A stretch of DNA of 64,000 nt from Novosphingobium sp. IK01 (GTDB lineage: Bacteria; Pseudomonadota; Alphaproteobacteria; Sphingomonadales; Sphingomonadaceae). The translations under genes were made by a program, and so were the position numbers. Of the stretch, positions 28,514 through 37,094 are shown piece after piece. The notes below the pieces were generated by a model. The model saw nothing but the letters and a program-made list of their open reading frames with translations. It ran no database searches and was not told the DNA's origin. Each line of letters opens with the position of its first letter. The stretch's first letter is position 1. The stretch covers positions 1 through 64,000 of the forward strand of contig NZ_BTFW01000002.1 in NCBI RefSeq assembly GCF_033242265.1, given 5' to 3'.

Positions 28514-28538
28514 CAACCCTAGCCCTCCCGTCCGGTCA

Positions 28539-28955
28539 TCAGACCGAATAATGGGTGCGTTTTATCAGATATAAGACATAGGCGACAGCGGCCGCGCCGT
28601 GAGCGTGGAAAACATTCTTCACGATCTCCAGACCGATCGTGATAACCTCTGACATGGACGCCTTCATCAAGTGGTGCTTAAACAACCCCACTATGGCACA
28701 TTGATGCCCCCGGGGGAGGGCATCTACTCCATCAGGTATGTTCGAAACCCCGTCTTTCCGCAGCGCTACAGCCAACGTGAATTTACGGTGGGTTCGATCG
28801 CCGTACCGGACGCCCTGAACGTCTGGAGAGGCGGCGTGAGCCGACATTCCCAGCACCGCATCGGAACGGCTTAAGTTGCTCGGGTGCGAACGGTGGCCGA
28901 CAGGACGGAGGGAAACGCCGCTGTGCAAAATCAGCATACGTCTCCGCGCCCACAT
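28539..28955 (-). mobile_element. IS110-family remnant (5' end and start of transposase)
   Basis: From the ATG at 28655 the frame reads MSEVITIGLEIVKNVFHAHGA, matching the N-terminus of IS110-family DEDD transposases (usual form MSEVxTIGLDIAKxVFQxHG). Homology ends after about 21 residues and the frame stops at 28539. The DNA upstream of the ATG, to about 28950, looks like the non-coding left end of such elements, which in IS110 relatives encodes the bridge RNA. The catalytic domains are missing, so the element is dead. Confidence 0.65.
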
Positions 28956-28970
28956 GTTCACAATATGTTC
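28956..28970. promoter_or_regulatory. LexA (SOS) box of umuDC
   Basis: GTTC at 28956-28959 and GTTC at 28967-28970, separated by 7 nt (ACAATAT), exactly match the alphaproteobacterial LexA operator GTTC-N7-GTTC. It lies 41 nt upstream of the nearest umuD ATG, so umuDC should be SOS-induced. Confidence 0.9.
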
Positions 28971-29011
28971 TTTTTGTGGTACGAGCCGGGAACGAGATGG
29001 GGAATATGATC

Positions 29012-29449
29012 ATGAAGCTGCCAGTCGCGCAGCCGGTCCCGCTCGCCGACCTAGCGCCGGGCTTCCGGCTCCGGGCGATCGGCGTTGCAGGCGCCGGCTT
29101 TCCAAGCCCCGCCCAGGATTGGGAAGAGGATGCCATCAATCTATCGGAATTGCTGCGTCTCGATAGGGCTGGCAGCTTCGTGTTCCGCATTGATGGCAAC
29201 AGCATGGTCGATGCCGGTATTTCTGACGGCGATGTCGTCGTCGTTGATCGCGATGTCACCCCGCGCAGTGGCCATATCGTCATCGCGGTGATCGGCGGCG
29301 GCTTTGTATGCCGCCAGCTTACGCGGCGAGGGGGCGTACCTTACCTAGAGGCGCGCAACAGCCGACAGCGCTATCCAGAACAGATCGCCGACGATACGAC
29401 CGAGGTGTGGGGCGTCGTCCGTGCTGGCGTGCGCGATTTCCAGCGGTAG
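29012..29449 (+). CDS. umuD: UmuD-like S24 protein with Lys-to-Arg change at the dyad
   Basis: A 145-aa UmuD/LexA-fold protein, the accessory subunit of DNA polymerase V. The self-cleavage site is present (AGAGFPSPAQD, Ala28-Gly29) and the nucleophile Ser64 lies in DGNSMVDAGI. The catalytic Lys expected 37 residues later (E. coli Ser60/Lys97) is Arg101 here, in GGFVCRQL. UmuD is normally processed by RecA-stimulated autocleavage, so this copy may cleave poorly or not at all. The ATG at 29012 has a GGGGA site 8 nt upstream; ATGs at 28997 and 29006 are alternatives. umuC follows after 7 nt. Confidence 0.9.
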   Translation: MKLPVAQPVPLADLAPGFRLRAIGVAGAGFPSPAQDWEEDAINLSELLRLDRAGSFVFRIDGNSMVDAGISDGDVVVVDRDVTPRSGHIVIAVIGGGFVCRQLTRRGGVPYLEARNSRQRYPEQIADDTTEVWGVVRAGVRDFQR

Positions 29450-29456
29450 CCGCTCT

Positions 29457-30719
29457 ATGACGTGGGCGATCGTGGACATCGCTAATTTCTATGTCAGCGC
29501 CGAGCGGGTCTTTGATCCACGGCTGCGGCGGGTGCCCGTCATCGTCCTATCGAACAACGATGGTTGCGCGATTGCCCGCAGCGAGGAGGCCAAAGCGCTG
29601 CATATCAAGATGGGCGATCCGGTGTTCAAAATCCGTGATGTCATCAAGCGCCACGGGATCGAACTGCGATCGTCGAATTACGAACTCTATGCAGACATGA
29701 ATCGCCGGTTCAACGCGGTCATTGCCGAGCATAGCGACGTGGTGGAAATCTACTCGATCGATGAGAGCTTTTTCCGCCTCCCCGTCCTTGCCTGCGGCAA
29801 CGGCGATGTCGGGACGGCCGAGAAAGTAAGGGCAGCAATCGCCCGCGTGACCGGCCTGCCCACCCGTATAGGGTTGGGGCCGACCCGCACCCTTTCCAAG
29901 GTAGCCAACGCGCTGGCAAAGGCGACCGAAAAGGTCTGGGGCGGCGTGGTGGACCTGCACGACATTGCCCTGCGGACACGAATGCTGGCTCAATGGCCGG
30001 TGCAGGAAACCTGGGGTGTGGGGCCAGCACTGGCCGCGCGGCTGCGCCCGCTTGGTGTCCGCACCACAGGGGATCTGGCGGCCTTGCCGCCAGCAGTGGC
30101 CCGCGATGTGGGAACGGTCATCCTCGAACGCTTGGTCCGCGAGTTGAACGGGATCGAGTGCGAGGATTTCAAACCAGAGCCGGATGTGCGCAAGGCAACC
30201 GCTGTGACGCGGCAGTTTGGTGGCCCGGTTACGGATCTGGCCGAGCTGCGCGAGGCCATGGTGCGGCGCGCTGTGCGCGCCGCCGAAAAAATCCGCCATC
30301 AGGGCCTCGATGCCACGCGGCTCATCGCCTTTGCCCATGGCTCACGGTTCAAGGCCAACGCACCATCGGCAAGCCGCCAGACCCGCCTATCGCCACCCAG
30401 TAACGATCCGCGCGTGATCGCGAGCCTCGCAGGCAATATGATGGAGGCGATGTTTCAGCCTGGCGCGGTCTATACGAAATGCGGGGTGCTGCTGGAGGAG
30501 CTGATCCCAACGGGGACGGGGCAGAGAGATTTCTTTGCCGCAGAAGATCCGCGCGCGCCCTCGTTACTGGCGGCGATGGATGATCTCAATGGCCGGTACG
30601 GGCGCGGCACAATCCAACTCGCGGCGCAGGGCTTTGGCAGTCGGACCATCGACACGAAGCGGAGCCAGAAAAGCCCTTCGTGGACCACGAATTTCGCCGA
30701 AATTCCCGTAGCCCGGTGA
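29457..30719 (+). CDS. umuC: DNA polymerase V catalytic subunit UmuC
   Basis: A 420-aa Y-family polymerase for translesion synthesis. The start MTWAIVDIANFYVSAERVFDP carries the first metal-binding Asp, and IYSIDESFFRL carries the second acidic pair. A helix-hairpin-helix little-finger region follows (TWGVGPALAARLRPLGV). The C-terminal DUF4113-like segment ends near YGRGTIQLAAQG. The length matches UmuC. Plasmid umuDC operons raise mutagenesis and UV tolerance of the host. Transcribed with umuD under the LexA box. Confidence 0.95.
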   Translation: MTWAIVDIANFYVSAERVFDPRLRRVPVIVLSNNDGCAIARSEEAKALHIKMGDPVFKIRDVIKRHGIELRSSNYELYADMNRRFNAVIAEHSDVVEIYSIDESFFRLPVLACGNGDVGTAEKVRAAIARVTGLPTRIGLGPTRTLSKVANALAKATEKVWGGVVDLHDIALRTRMLAQWPVQETWGVGPALAARLRPLGVRTTGDLAALPPAVARDVGTVILERLVRELNGIECEDFKPEPDVRKATAVTRQFGGPVTDLAELREAMVRRAVRAAEKIRHQGLDATRLIAFAHGSRFKANAPSASRQTRLSPPSNDPRVIASLAGNMMEAMFQPGAVYTKCGVLLEELIPTGTGQRDFFAAEDPRAPSLLAAMDDLNGRYGRGTIQLAAQGFGSRTIDTKRSQKSPSWTTNFAEIPVAR

Positions 30720-30744
30720 CAGTGGCAATCCATGCCAGAAATGC

Positions 30745-30772
30745 GCCGGTGAGGCCGCAAGACCCCACCGGC
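30745..30772. terminator. Stem-loop between convergent umuC and parB-like genes
   Basis: GCCGGTGAGG pairs with CCCCACCGGC around an 8-nt loop between the stops of umuC (30719) and the ParB-like gene (30780). It is likely a bidirectional terminator. Confidence 0.6.
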
Positions 30773-30779
30773 AGCACCA

Positions 30780-32576
30780 TTATGCAGCCTTGGACATTTC
30801 GCCTTCGTCGTCGGGCTGCTCGGGAACGGAAGGCAGGGGATTGACCGGGGCAGGCATCCAACCTGCGGGCAGACGCTCGGCCACCGCCACCGCCAGATCG
30901 TTGCGCTTCATCTTAGCGCAGTTCTCAGCCGCATTCGGACCGCAAGCCTCGGTGAGGATAGCCAGCAAGGCTCCCTTCTTCATGCGGGTGAACACCTCAC
31001 ATCCCGGCGCCCAGACATCGGCCATATTGAGCCCGGCGGCTTCGGCATAAAGGTCAGCGGTGCGCAACCGGGTTTCATCCGCGTCCCCATTGTGCTGGGT
31101 CGCATCGATGGTGATCGCCACCAGTCCGGCAAGAAGCTCCATTTTCTCGGCAGGAGCCATATTCCGAATGGCTGTAAACCGCCCCTCTTCTGGTACAGCC
31201 GCAAAGCGCTGCGCCATGGCCGTTTCCACGCGCACGATGCTGCTACCACCCATCAGTTCGTCATCCACCTCCGGGGCGTGGCGAATGGGCGAAACCGATG
31301 CCGCGAGCCGATAGCTGTAAGTTCCATGCAGAAGCTGGGCCGCCATCGTGTCGAGAAGAATATCGAGGGCAAGGGCAGGATCGAAGGCAACGGCCTGCTG
31401 CAACGCCAGCGTCCGAATGCCGCTCAACTGTTCGATAAGCGCCTTGGAATAGGGGCCTTCCGCCGCCTTCGGCCTATCGCCCCGGTCACTATCGTCATCC
31501 GAACGCAGCCGGATATAGCGAACATCCAGAGCGCCGCGATAATCGATATAGGCAACGACACCGTGCTGCGCGCGAAGTTCGGGCGGATAGCTCTGCAAGG
31601 CGGTTTCCAGCGCGTCGAGGCGATCATGCAGGTCTGCAAGTTCCTCGCTCTCAGGGTCGCTTTCCGTGATTTCATCGATGCGCGCGGAAAGCTGTTCGAT
31701 TTCAGCCGCCTCGGCCTCACTCGCCTCCCGCTTCACCGGATGGAGCATAGGACGGCAATAGATGTCATCGGGGCGCGTGGTCGATGCCTCCACCGTCTTC
31801 CACCCCATATCGCGCAGTTCCGCGCCGATCTGCGCCATCTTGGCCTCGGCAAGCTGCTCAAGCAATTCGGGATCGTCGGCGTAACCCGATCCGTCCTTGC
31901 CGAACAAATCAGCGGTGATAGTTCCGCCCGCGGCCTCGTAAGCCTCGCGGCCCACAAAAATAAAGGTGCCGCAATCGGTGGCCACCTTCTCACTGGTAAG
32001 AGCCTGCCGAATGCGGTGGGCGTTGTCGCCATGCCGGTTGAACAATTCAACCTGCTGGGCTGGGTCGCTGGTGATGGTGAGCGCACGGGCCGTCTCGATG
32101 CTCAACCGGTCCTCACCCATTTCGTCGAGCAGCACCGAGGCCAGGCTGCCAAGGCTCAACAGCTTTTTCACATGGGCTTCGGAATAGCCGAAACGCACCG
32201 CGATGTCCGCCGCGCTCAATCCGCCCTGATCGCGCAAAGCGGCATAGGCCCTGACGGCATCAGCCGGATGCATTTCTTCCCTCTGGGCATTCTCGGCAAG
32301 CGACAGCTCGACCGCTTCCTCCTTGCTCCGCACCACCACGGCGACGGGATAGGTGCCGGTAATGGCTTTGCGCTTTTTCAGCAGTTCGAGCGCACGAAAA
32401 CGGCGCCCCCCGGCGAAGACATGATAGGCCCCATCTTCTTCGTAAGTGGCGAGGTTCTGGATCAGGCCATGGGCGGCGATGTCATCGGCCATGCTTTCGA
32501 TGGCGCTGGGCTTCACGCGGCGCACGTTGAGCGGGGAAAGGCGAAGCTGCGAGAATTTCACGGTCTGGATGGTCAT
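30780..32576 (-). CDS. ParB/KorB-type nuclease-fold protein of the leading region
   Basis: A 598-aa protein with an N-terminal ParB/Srx domain (start MTIQTVKFSQLRLSPLNVRR, then GLIQNLATYEED and VFAGGRRFRALELL), followed by a KorB-like HTH (LSAADIAVRFGYSEAHVKKLLSL). The C-terminal 350 residues are acidic and of unknown function. Large ParB-domain proteins of this kind are frequent in leading regions of conjugative plasmids; their role is unclear. The ATG at 32576 has an AAGGGAA site upstream, and a repeated hairpin element starts 96 nt upstream of it. Confidence 0.85.
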   Translation of the reverse strand: MTIQTVKFSQLRLSPLNVRRVKPSAIESMADDIAAHGLIQNLATYEEDGAYHVFAGGRRFRALELLKKRKAITGTYPVAVVVRSKEEAVELSLAENAQREEMHPADAVRAYAALRDQGGLSAADIAVRFGYSEAHVKKLLSLGSLASVLLDEMGEDRLSIETARALTITSDPAQQVELFNRHGDNAHRIRQALTSEKVATDCGTFIFVGREAYEAAGGTITADLFGKDGSGYADDPELLEQLAEAKMAQIGAELRDMGWKTVEASTTRPDDIYCRPMLHPVKREASEAEAAEIEQLSARIDEITESDPESEELADLHDRLDALETALQSYPPELRAQHGVVAYIDYRGALDVRYIRLRSDDDSDRGDRPKAAEGPYSKALIEQLSGIRTLALQQAVAFDPALALDILLDTMAAQLLHGTYSYRLAASVSPIRHAPEVDDELMGGSSIVRVETAMAQRFAAVPEEGRFTAIRNMAPAEKMELLAGLVAITIDATQHNGDADETRLRTADLYAEAAGLNMADVWAPGCEVFTRMKKGALLAILTEACGPNAAENCAKMKRNDLAVAVAERLPAGWMPAPVNPLPSVPEQPDDEGEMSKAA

Positions 32577-32671
32577 GTTTCTGTTTCCCTTGTTCTGAAT
32601 AGAGCCGAAGGCGATGGGCTCACCATCGACTTCTGGCCCTCGCCGAGAGCAGGGGTGAATGTGCGGGGACT

Positions 32672-32745
32672 GGTCGCGGGGGAGGGGGATCACCCGGCCT
32701 GCACCGGAGCGCAGCGCAGGGAAGGTTGGGGACACCCCCGCGACC
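32672..32745 (-). repeat. Hairpin element A, copy 1
   Basis: Arms GGTCGCGGGGG (32672-32682) and CCCCCGCGACC (32735-32745) are perfect, with inner complementary stretches (CACCC / GGTTGGGG region). Homology to the other two copies extends over about 200 nt (32610-32790). It ends 96 nt before the ParB-like ATG. Same strand and spacing as copies 2 (39707) and 3 (41094). Confidence 0.75.
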
Positions 32746-32890
32746 ACCAAGCACCGCCAAAGGCGGTGACGGCCTGGTCCTTGCACAGAGGGGGCAGCGC
32801 CCCTTCAAGACGGGCAACGACACGCCGCGCAGCGGCTCACTTTGTTGGATTGGCGCGCGGAGAAAACGAGCCCCCCCGCGCGCGCCCCAC

Positions 32891-34366
32891 CTATCCCGGC
32901 TTGCGGATCGCCAGAACAACCGTGTTGACGTTGGTGCCAGCGTGAGCGAATGAACCGGGAGGCAGGTCAAACCACTTATCTTTGCGTCCCCAGCGGCAAA
33001 CCGGTGCGGCCTGCTCGACAAGCCGGTGCAAGGCCAGATGGCGCTTGTCCTCGGCAAATTCGGCGCGCGCGGACATAATCGCCACCAGTACGCCCCCCGG
33101 CTTCAAAAACTGGTAGGCGTGGCGTACATGGTCGCAGTCGCGGCCGCGATCAAAGGGCGGGTTCATCACCACGCGGTCAAAAGGCGCAAAGTCTGCCGGG
33201 TTGAGGGCCAGAAAGTCGCCTTCTATCACGTCCGCAAAGCCGTGGAGAACGCCCAATTCGTGCGCGAGGCCGGGCTGAATTTCAACGCATGTGACCTCGG
33301 CGCCTGCATCACGGGCAGGCTTAGCCAGCGCCGCGCTTCCGGCGCTCGGCTCAAGGATGCGCTCGCCGGGCTGAATCTCGGCGCGCTCGATCACCATTTT
33401 CGCGATGTCCTCACAGGTGAAGAAGGCCCCAAAGTTCTTGGCCGGGGTAAGGTGGAAGCTGGGGGCATCCTCAGCCTCGGTGGTGTCGTAGCCGTCCCCG
33501 ATCACCTCGCCGTAATACTCGGCCAGGAGGAGATTCACGGCATTGAGAAGGTCTTTGTTTTCGAACCAGATATGCAGGTTGCCGTTCTTGAAAATCCGCA
33601 CCCGCCAGTAATCGCCGTGAATGACGGTCGGCAGGCTGGCACGGTAGCGGCCCGCGTCGGTGACAAGGCCCGCGATGCTCTGGCTTTCGGAAACAGGCGG
33701 CTTGCCGTCCAGTTCGCGAAAGACACGCTCAACATCGCGCAAGGTGTCGCGGCGCTCATAGCGATCCCATGAACCCCACTCGTTCAAGGCCCTGTCGATG
33801 ATGAGGCGCGATCCGATTTTGAAACCGTCGTGCGAGCGAAAGCGGCGGTCCAGCTTGGCAAAAACGTTCGCGATCCCGCGCAGATATAGTTCGCGCCGCT
33901 GGCCCCAGATATTGCCGAAAGTGGCCGAACAGTTTTCGGCGGTGAAGGCGGCGGGCGCATCGCGCAAACCGTCATGAAATTCCCGGCGCGCCTGCTCGTC
34001 CAGCAACTGATCGAAGCCGAGTTGATCCATCAGCGCGCGCCAGCATCGCCGGTCAACGGTCTGGGTCAGAACGGTTGTGAAGTTCTCACGCGCGGGAATC
34101 TCGGTGATCTTGCGGGTTTCCCGGTCGGCCTTCTGAAGCGGCTCGGCGGTGATGAAAGCCTTGGTCAGCTTGTCCTCGTAGCGGTCGCCGCTGGTCGAGA
34201 GCGCCAGCGTTCCGGCAATGGAGAGCCGCCCGGCGGCATCGCGGGTGGCGTGATAGTGGTCATAAAGATCAAGCCACATGGCAATGGTATGGTCGCGCCC
34301 CTTGCAAATGTCGGTGATCTGCTGCGGGGTCATGAGATCCTGACCTGTCGTCGGCTGCTCGAACAT
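32891..34366 (-). CDS. DUF4942-type SAM methyltransferase-like protein
   Basis: A 491-aa protein. The N-terminal two thirds match the DUF4942 type (containing FGNIWGQRRELYLRGIANVF and IWFENKDLLNAVNLLLAEYYG), and the C-terminal third is a class I methyltransferase with SAM motif ILEPSAGSAALAKPA and catalytic NPPF (VVMNPPFDRG). NPPF is typical of N6-adenine DNA methylation. In a leading region it could modify entering DNA to evade restriction; this is inference. It lies between hairpin element A copy 1 and repeat B copy 1, with an AGGAG ribosome-binding site. Confidence 0.85.
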   Translation of the reverse strand: MFEQPTTGQDLMTPQQITDICKGRDHTIAMWLDLYDHYHATRDAAGRLSIAGTLALSTSGDRYEDKLTKAFITAEPLQKADRETRKITEIPARENFTTVLTQTVDRRCWRALMDQLGFDQLLDEQARREFHDGLRDAPAAFTAENCSATFGNIWGQRRELYLRGIANVFAKLDRRFRSHDGFKIGSRLIIDRALNEWGSWDRYERRDTLRDVERVFRELDGKPPVSESQSIAGLVTDAGRYRASLPTVIHGDYWRVRIFKNGNLHIWFENKDLLNAVNLLLAEYYGEVIGDGYDTTEAEDAPSFHLTPAKNFGAFFTCEDIAKMVIERAEIQPGERILEPSAGSAALAKPARDAGAEVTCVEIQPGLAHELGVLHGFADVIEGDFLALNPADFAPFDRVVMNPPFDRGRDCDHVRHAYQFLKPGGVLVAIMSARAEFAEDKRHLALHRLVEQAAPVCRWGRKDKWFDLPPGSFAHAGTNVNTVVLAIRKPG

Positions 34367-34620
34367 GAACTTCGCTCCTCTTGGGCTGTGCCGTCTGCCT
34401 GTGGCTGCGGCTCTGACCTGCTGGCGAAGCGCGGGATGGGGAGGGAGAAGCGAAATCGACAGGAGTTGGTGCGGGCCGCAAGCCTAGAGAGGCCCGACGC
34501 GCCAGGCGCGCCGTCCTGGCCGATCTTGGCGGCAACCCGGTCATGTCTATTTTGCTTCGGGGAACGAAAGGGCAGGAGCCTTTGGTGTTCCCCCTTCACT
34601 AGAAGGTGGCGGCCGTGCCG

Positions 34621-34720
34621 CCTCGAAATTGAGCGAGGATCGTCACCCCATGGGACGAAACCGCATAGCGGGTTCGGTCGGAGCCTAGCGGAGATAGAGC
34701 CGTGCCGTTAGGTCGCTCCC
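34621..34720 (+). repeat. Intergenic repeat B, copy 1
   Basis: A roughly 100-nt conserved block with core GGGACGAAACCGC, a small hairpin (CGAAACCGC / GCGGGTTCG), GGTTCGGTCGGA and GGAGATAGAGCCGTGC, ending in CGCTCCC. Other copies are at 37012-37081 and 41269-41369, all in the same orientation. No coding frame is conserved. Copies 1 and 2 flank the interrupted plus-strand gene. The rest of 34367-34620 holds no gene. Confidence 0.7.
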
Positions 34721-34878
34721 CTGTTACCGACATTTCCATAGTGCAAATTGCATTTGGCTTCGTGGACGATATCCAGGACACATTGTATATTCACGGCATG
34801 ACAGAGCCTGCTTACCGCGAGAAATATGTCGCCTTCATCGACCTGCTCGGATTTTCAAACTTGGTCCAGCAATCGGCC

Positions 34879-36302
34879 GTTAGCGTCCGCGCTCGTGGTG
34901 TAATTTCCGGTTTAGATTGAGGCGATCGCATGGGGTGGGGCATGCCCCACCCCATGCGATTTCGATCTCGGTGGCCACCGGGCTCATCGGTAAGGTGGAG
35001 TTACCACACTTCACACGCCCACCGAGGAGTTGATCTCGATGACCGACGACAGACTACCGCTTGCCGAACTGATGGCGAAGACCGGGGATGGAGATTTTCT
35101 GCGCACAATCGCAGAGAGTGTTTTGCAGATCATCATGGAAGCCGACGTTGACGGCTTGGTCGGTGCTGGCCGCCATGAACGATCCGGCGACCGGACGACC
35201 TGGCGCAATGGCTACCGCGACCGCAGCCTCGATACCCGGCTCGGCACGCTCAACCTCAAGATCCCCAAGCTGCGGACCGGCGCTTACTTTCCGGGCTTTC
35301 TGGAACCGAGGAAGACCGTTGAGAAAGCGCTGGTCGCGGTGATCCAAGAGGCGTGGATTGCTGGCGTCAGCACCCGGCGCGTGGATGAACTGGTCCAGGC
35401 CATGGGTATGAGCGGCATCTCCAAGTCCTCGGTGTCCAAGCTGTGCAAGGACATCGATGAGCGCGTCCATGCCTTCCTGAAGCGCCCGCTCACCGGCGAT
35501 TGGCCCTACCTCTGGCTCGACGCTACCTACCTCAAGGTGCGCGAGGGCGGGCGGATCGTCAGCGTCGCCGCGATAATCGCCGTAGCCGTCAACACCGAGG
35601 GCAAGCGCGAGATTGTCGGCCTCCACATCGGCCCTTCCGAGGCTGAGGTGTTCTGGTCCGATTTCCTCAAGGACCTCGCACGGAGGGGGCTGACTGGCGT
35701 GAAGCTGGTGATCTCCGACGCCCACGAGGGCCTCAAGGCGGCGATCACCCGAGTGCTCAGCGCCACCTGGCAGCGTTGCCGCGTCCACTTCATGCGCAAT
35801 GCCCTGGCCTATGTGCCCAAGGGCCAGAACACTGTTGTTGCCGCCGCCATCCGCCAGGTCTTCCTCCAGCCCGATCACGCTGCCGCAACACAGGTCTGGC
35901 GCCAGGTCGCCGACCAGTTGCGCGCCCGCTGGCCGAAGCTCGGCGCCTGCATGGACGACGCCGAGCATGACGTGCTCGCCTACATGGCCTTCCCCGAGCA
36001 GCACCGGGTGAAGTTGCACAGCACCAACCCGCTGGAACGCCTGAACAAGGAAGTGAAGCGCCGTGCCGATGTCGTCGGCATCTTCCCGAACGAGGACAGC
36101 ATCATCCGCCTCGTCGGCGCCGTTCTGCTCGAGCAGAACGACGAATACCAACTCCAACACCGCTACATGCAGATTGAGGGCATGGCAGCCCTCGCCACAC
36201 CAATCATCGAGGAGGTTCAGCCGCTACAGATTACACCCAAGGCCGCCTGAAAATGCAGCCCGATGGCCACACCCGAATTTACACCACATTGACGGACGCG
36301 AC
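34879..36302 (+). mobile_element. IS256-family insertion sequence, complete
   Basis: A 1,424-bp element flanked by a perfect 9-bp direct repeat, CAATCGGCC (34870-34878 and 36303-36311). The ends are imperfect inverted repeats sharing GCGTCCG and GTGGTGTAA (left GTTAGCGTCCG..., right complement GTCGCGTCCG...). It carries one transposase gene. The intact target duplication indicates a recent, simple insertion. Confidence 0.92.
35039..36250 (+). CDS. IS256-family transposase
   Basis: A 403-aa mutator-type DDE transposase. It shows the N-terminal RTTWRNGYRDRSLDTRLGTL pattern, first Asp in YLWLDATYLKVR, second in LVISDAHEGLK, the signature WQRCRVHFMRNAL, and the final Glu in STNPLERLNKEVKRR. Complete and probably active. 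The ATG at 35039 is chosen over an upstream TTG. Confidence 0.95.
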   Translation: MTDDRLPLAELMAKTGDGDFLRTIAESVLQIIMEADVDGLVGAGRHERSGDRTTWRNGYRDRSLDTRLGTLNLKIPKLRTGAYFPGFLEPRKTVEKALVAVIQEAWIAGVSTRRVDELVQAMGMSGISKSSVSKLCKDIDERVHAFLKRPLTGDWPYLWLDATYLKVREGGRIVSVAAIIAVAVNTEGKREIVGLHIGPSEAEVFWSDFLKDLARRGLTGVKLVISDAHEGLKAAITRVLSATWQRCRVHFMRNALAYVPKGQNTVVAAAIRQVFLQPDHAAATQVWRQVADQLRARWPKLGACMDDAEHDVLAYMAFPEQHRVKLHSTNPLERLNKEVKRRADVVGIFPNEDSIIRLVGAVLLEQNDEYQLQHRYMQIEGMAALATPIIEEVQPLQITPKAA

Positions 36303-37011
36303 CAATCGGCCGATGACAAAATGGCTCTGAAGGCTGTTGTCGATGCCATCGACCGCCTCAAAAACACCGCCTGCGAAAATCCAGCAACGAACACTCTCAT
36401 CACTTATTTCAGCGATTGTCTGGTGCTTTCATGCGAACGCAGTCCTCGTGCATTAATGGGCATGTTGCAGAATCTAGTGACGATCGCGGAAAACCTGCTT
36501 GTCGTCGATGTGATGGTGCGTGGCGCCCTGACAGTCGGTCAAATTCATCACGACCGCCATTTCATGTTCGGGCCAGCCATGATCGAAGCTTATCGAATGG
36601 AGTGCAAAGAGGTCAGTCACCCGGCGATCATGTTCAGCCCCGCAATCAGCGCGGACATTGAGGCGTCTGATCTTCAGCCTTTGATGATGCACGACAACGC
36701 CGATCCAGAGCGAAAATATCTGCACTACCTGATCAATTTTGAAGCGTATGATCCTACGCCGCTAGCGGGAACCGTGATCCTCGATGGTCCCGCGCGGTTG
36801 GTACGGCACTACCTCGCCAAGAGAATTGCAGAACACAAAGACGAACGCCTACTTGCGAAGGCGATCTGGTTAGAACGCTATTGGAATGACACGGTGGGAA
36901 CTCGTGGAATTTTGGGAATGGTAGATCGGGACGCCGATCGCATTCCGCCAGATGCACGGCCATTCCGTAGTCAGCGCTTCATTGCGGGCTGAGAGCCAGA
37001 CCCAAAATCTC

Positions 37012-37081
37012 GGGGCTGAAACCGCAAAGCAGGTTCGGTCGAAGCGGAGCGGAGATAGAGCCGTGCCGCAAGGCCGCTCCC
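37012..37081 (+). repeat. Intergenic repeat B, copy 2
   Basis: A shorter copy of the repeat described at 34621, with core GAAACCGCAAAGCAGGTTCGG and GGAGATAGAGCCGTGCCGC, ending GCCGCTCCC. It lies between the stop of the interrupted gene and the stop of the Abi-like gene. Confidence 0.7.
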
Positions 37082-37094
37082 GGAAATACGAATG

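Larger units (their letters stand above)
34798..36992 (+). pseudogene. Cyclase-like unknown gene interrupted by an IS256-family element
   Basis: The 5' part starts MTEPAYREKYVAFIDLLGFS and is cut after QQSA. The 3' part (from 36312) continues DDKMALKAVVDAIDRLKNTA and reads to the stop at 36990-36992. Deleting the insertion and one copy of the 9-bp target duplication restores one frame of about 255 residues. The motifs FIDLLGF, LITYFSDCLVLS, VRGALTVG and FGPAMIEAYRME are spaced like a class III nucleotide-cyclase fold, but catalytic identity is not established. Before insertion it was the only plus-strand gene in this block. Confidence 0.85.

Noticed and set aside
31092..32945. 617-codon plus-strand frame opposite the ParB-like gene
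   Set aside because: Antisense to a gene with clear ParB motifs and its own start signals; the translated product has no recognisable domain.
34880..34900. GTGGTGTAA as the outermost end of the IS256 element
   Set aside because: Placing the ends there gives no direct repeat. Moving them outward to 34879 and 36302 gives a 9-bp duplication and restores the reading frame.
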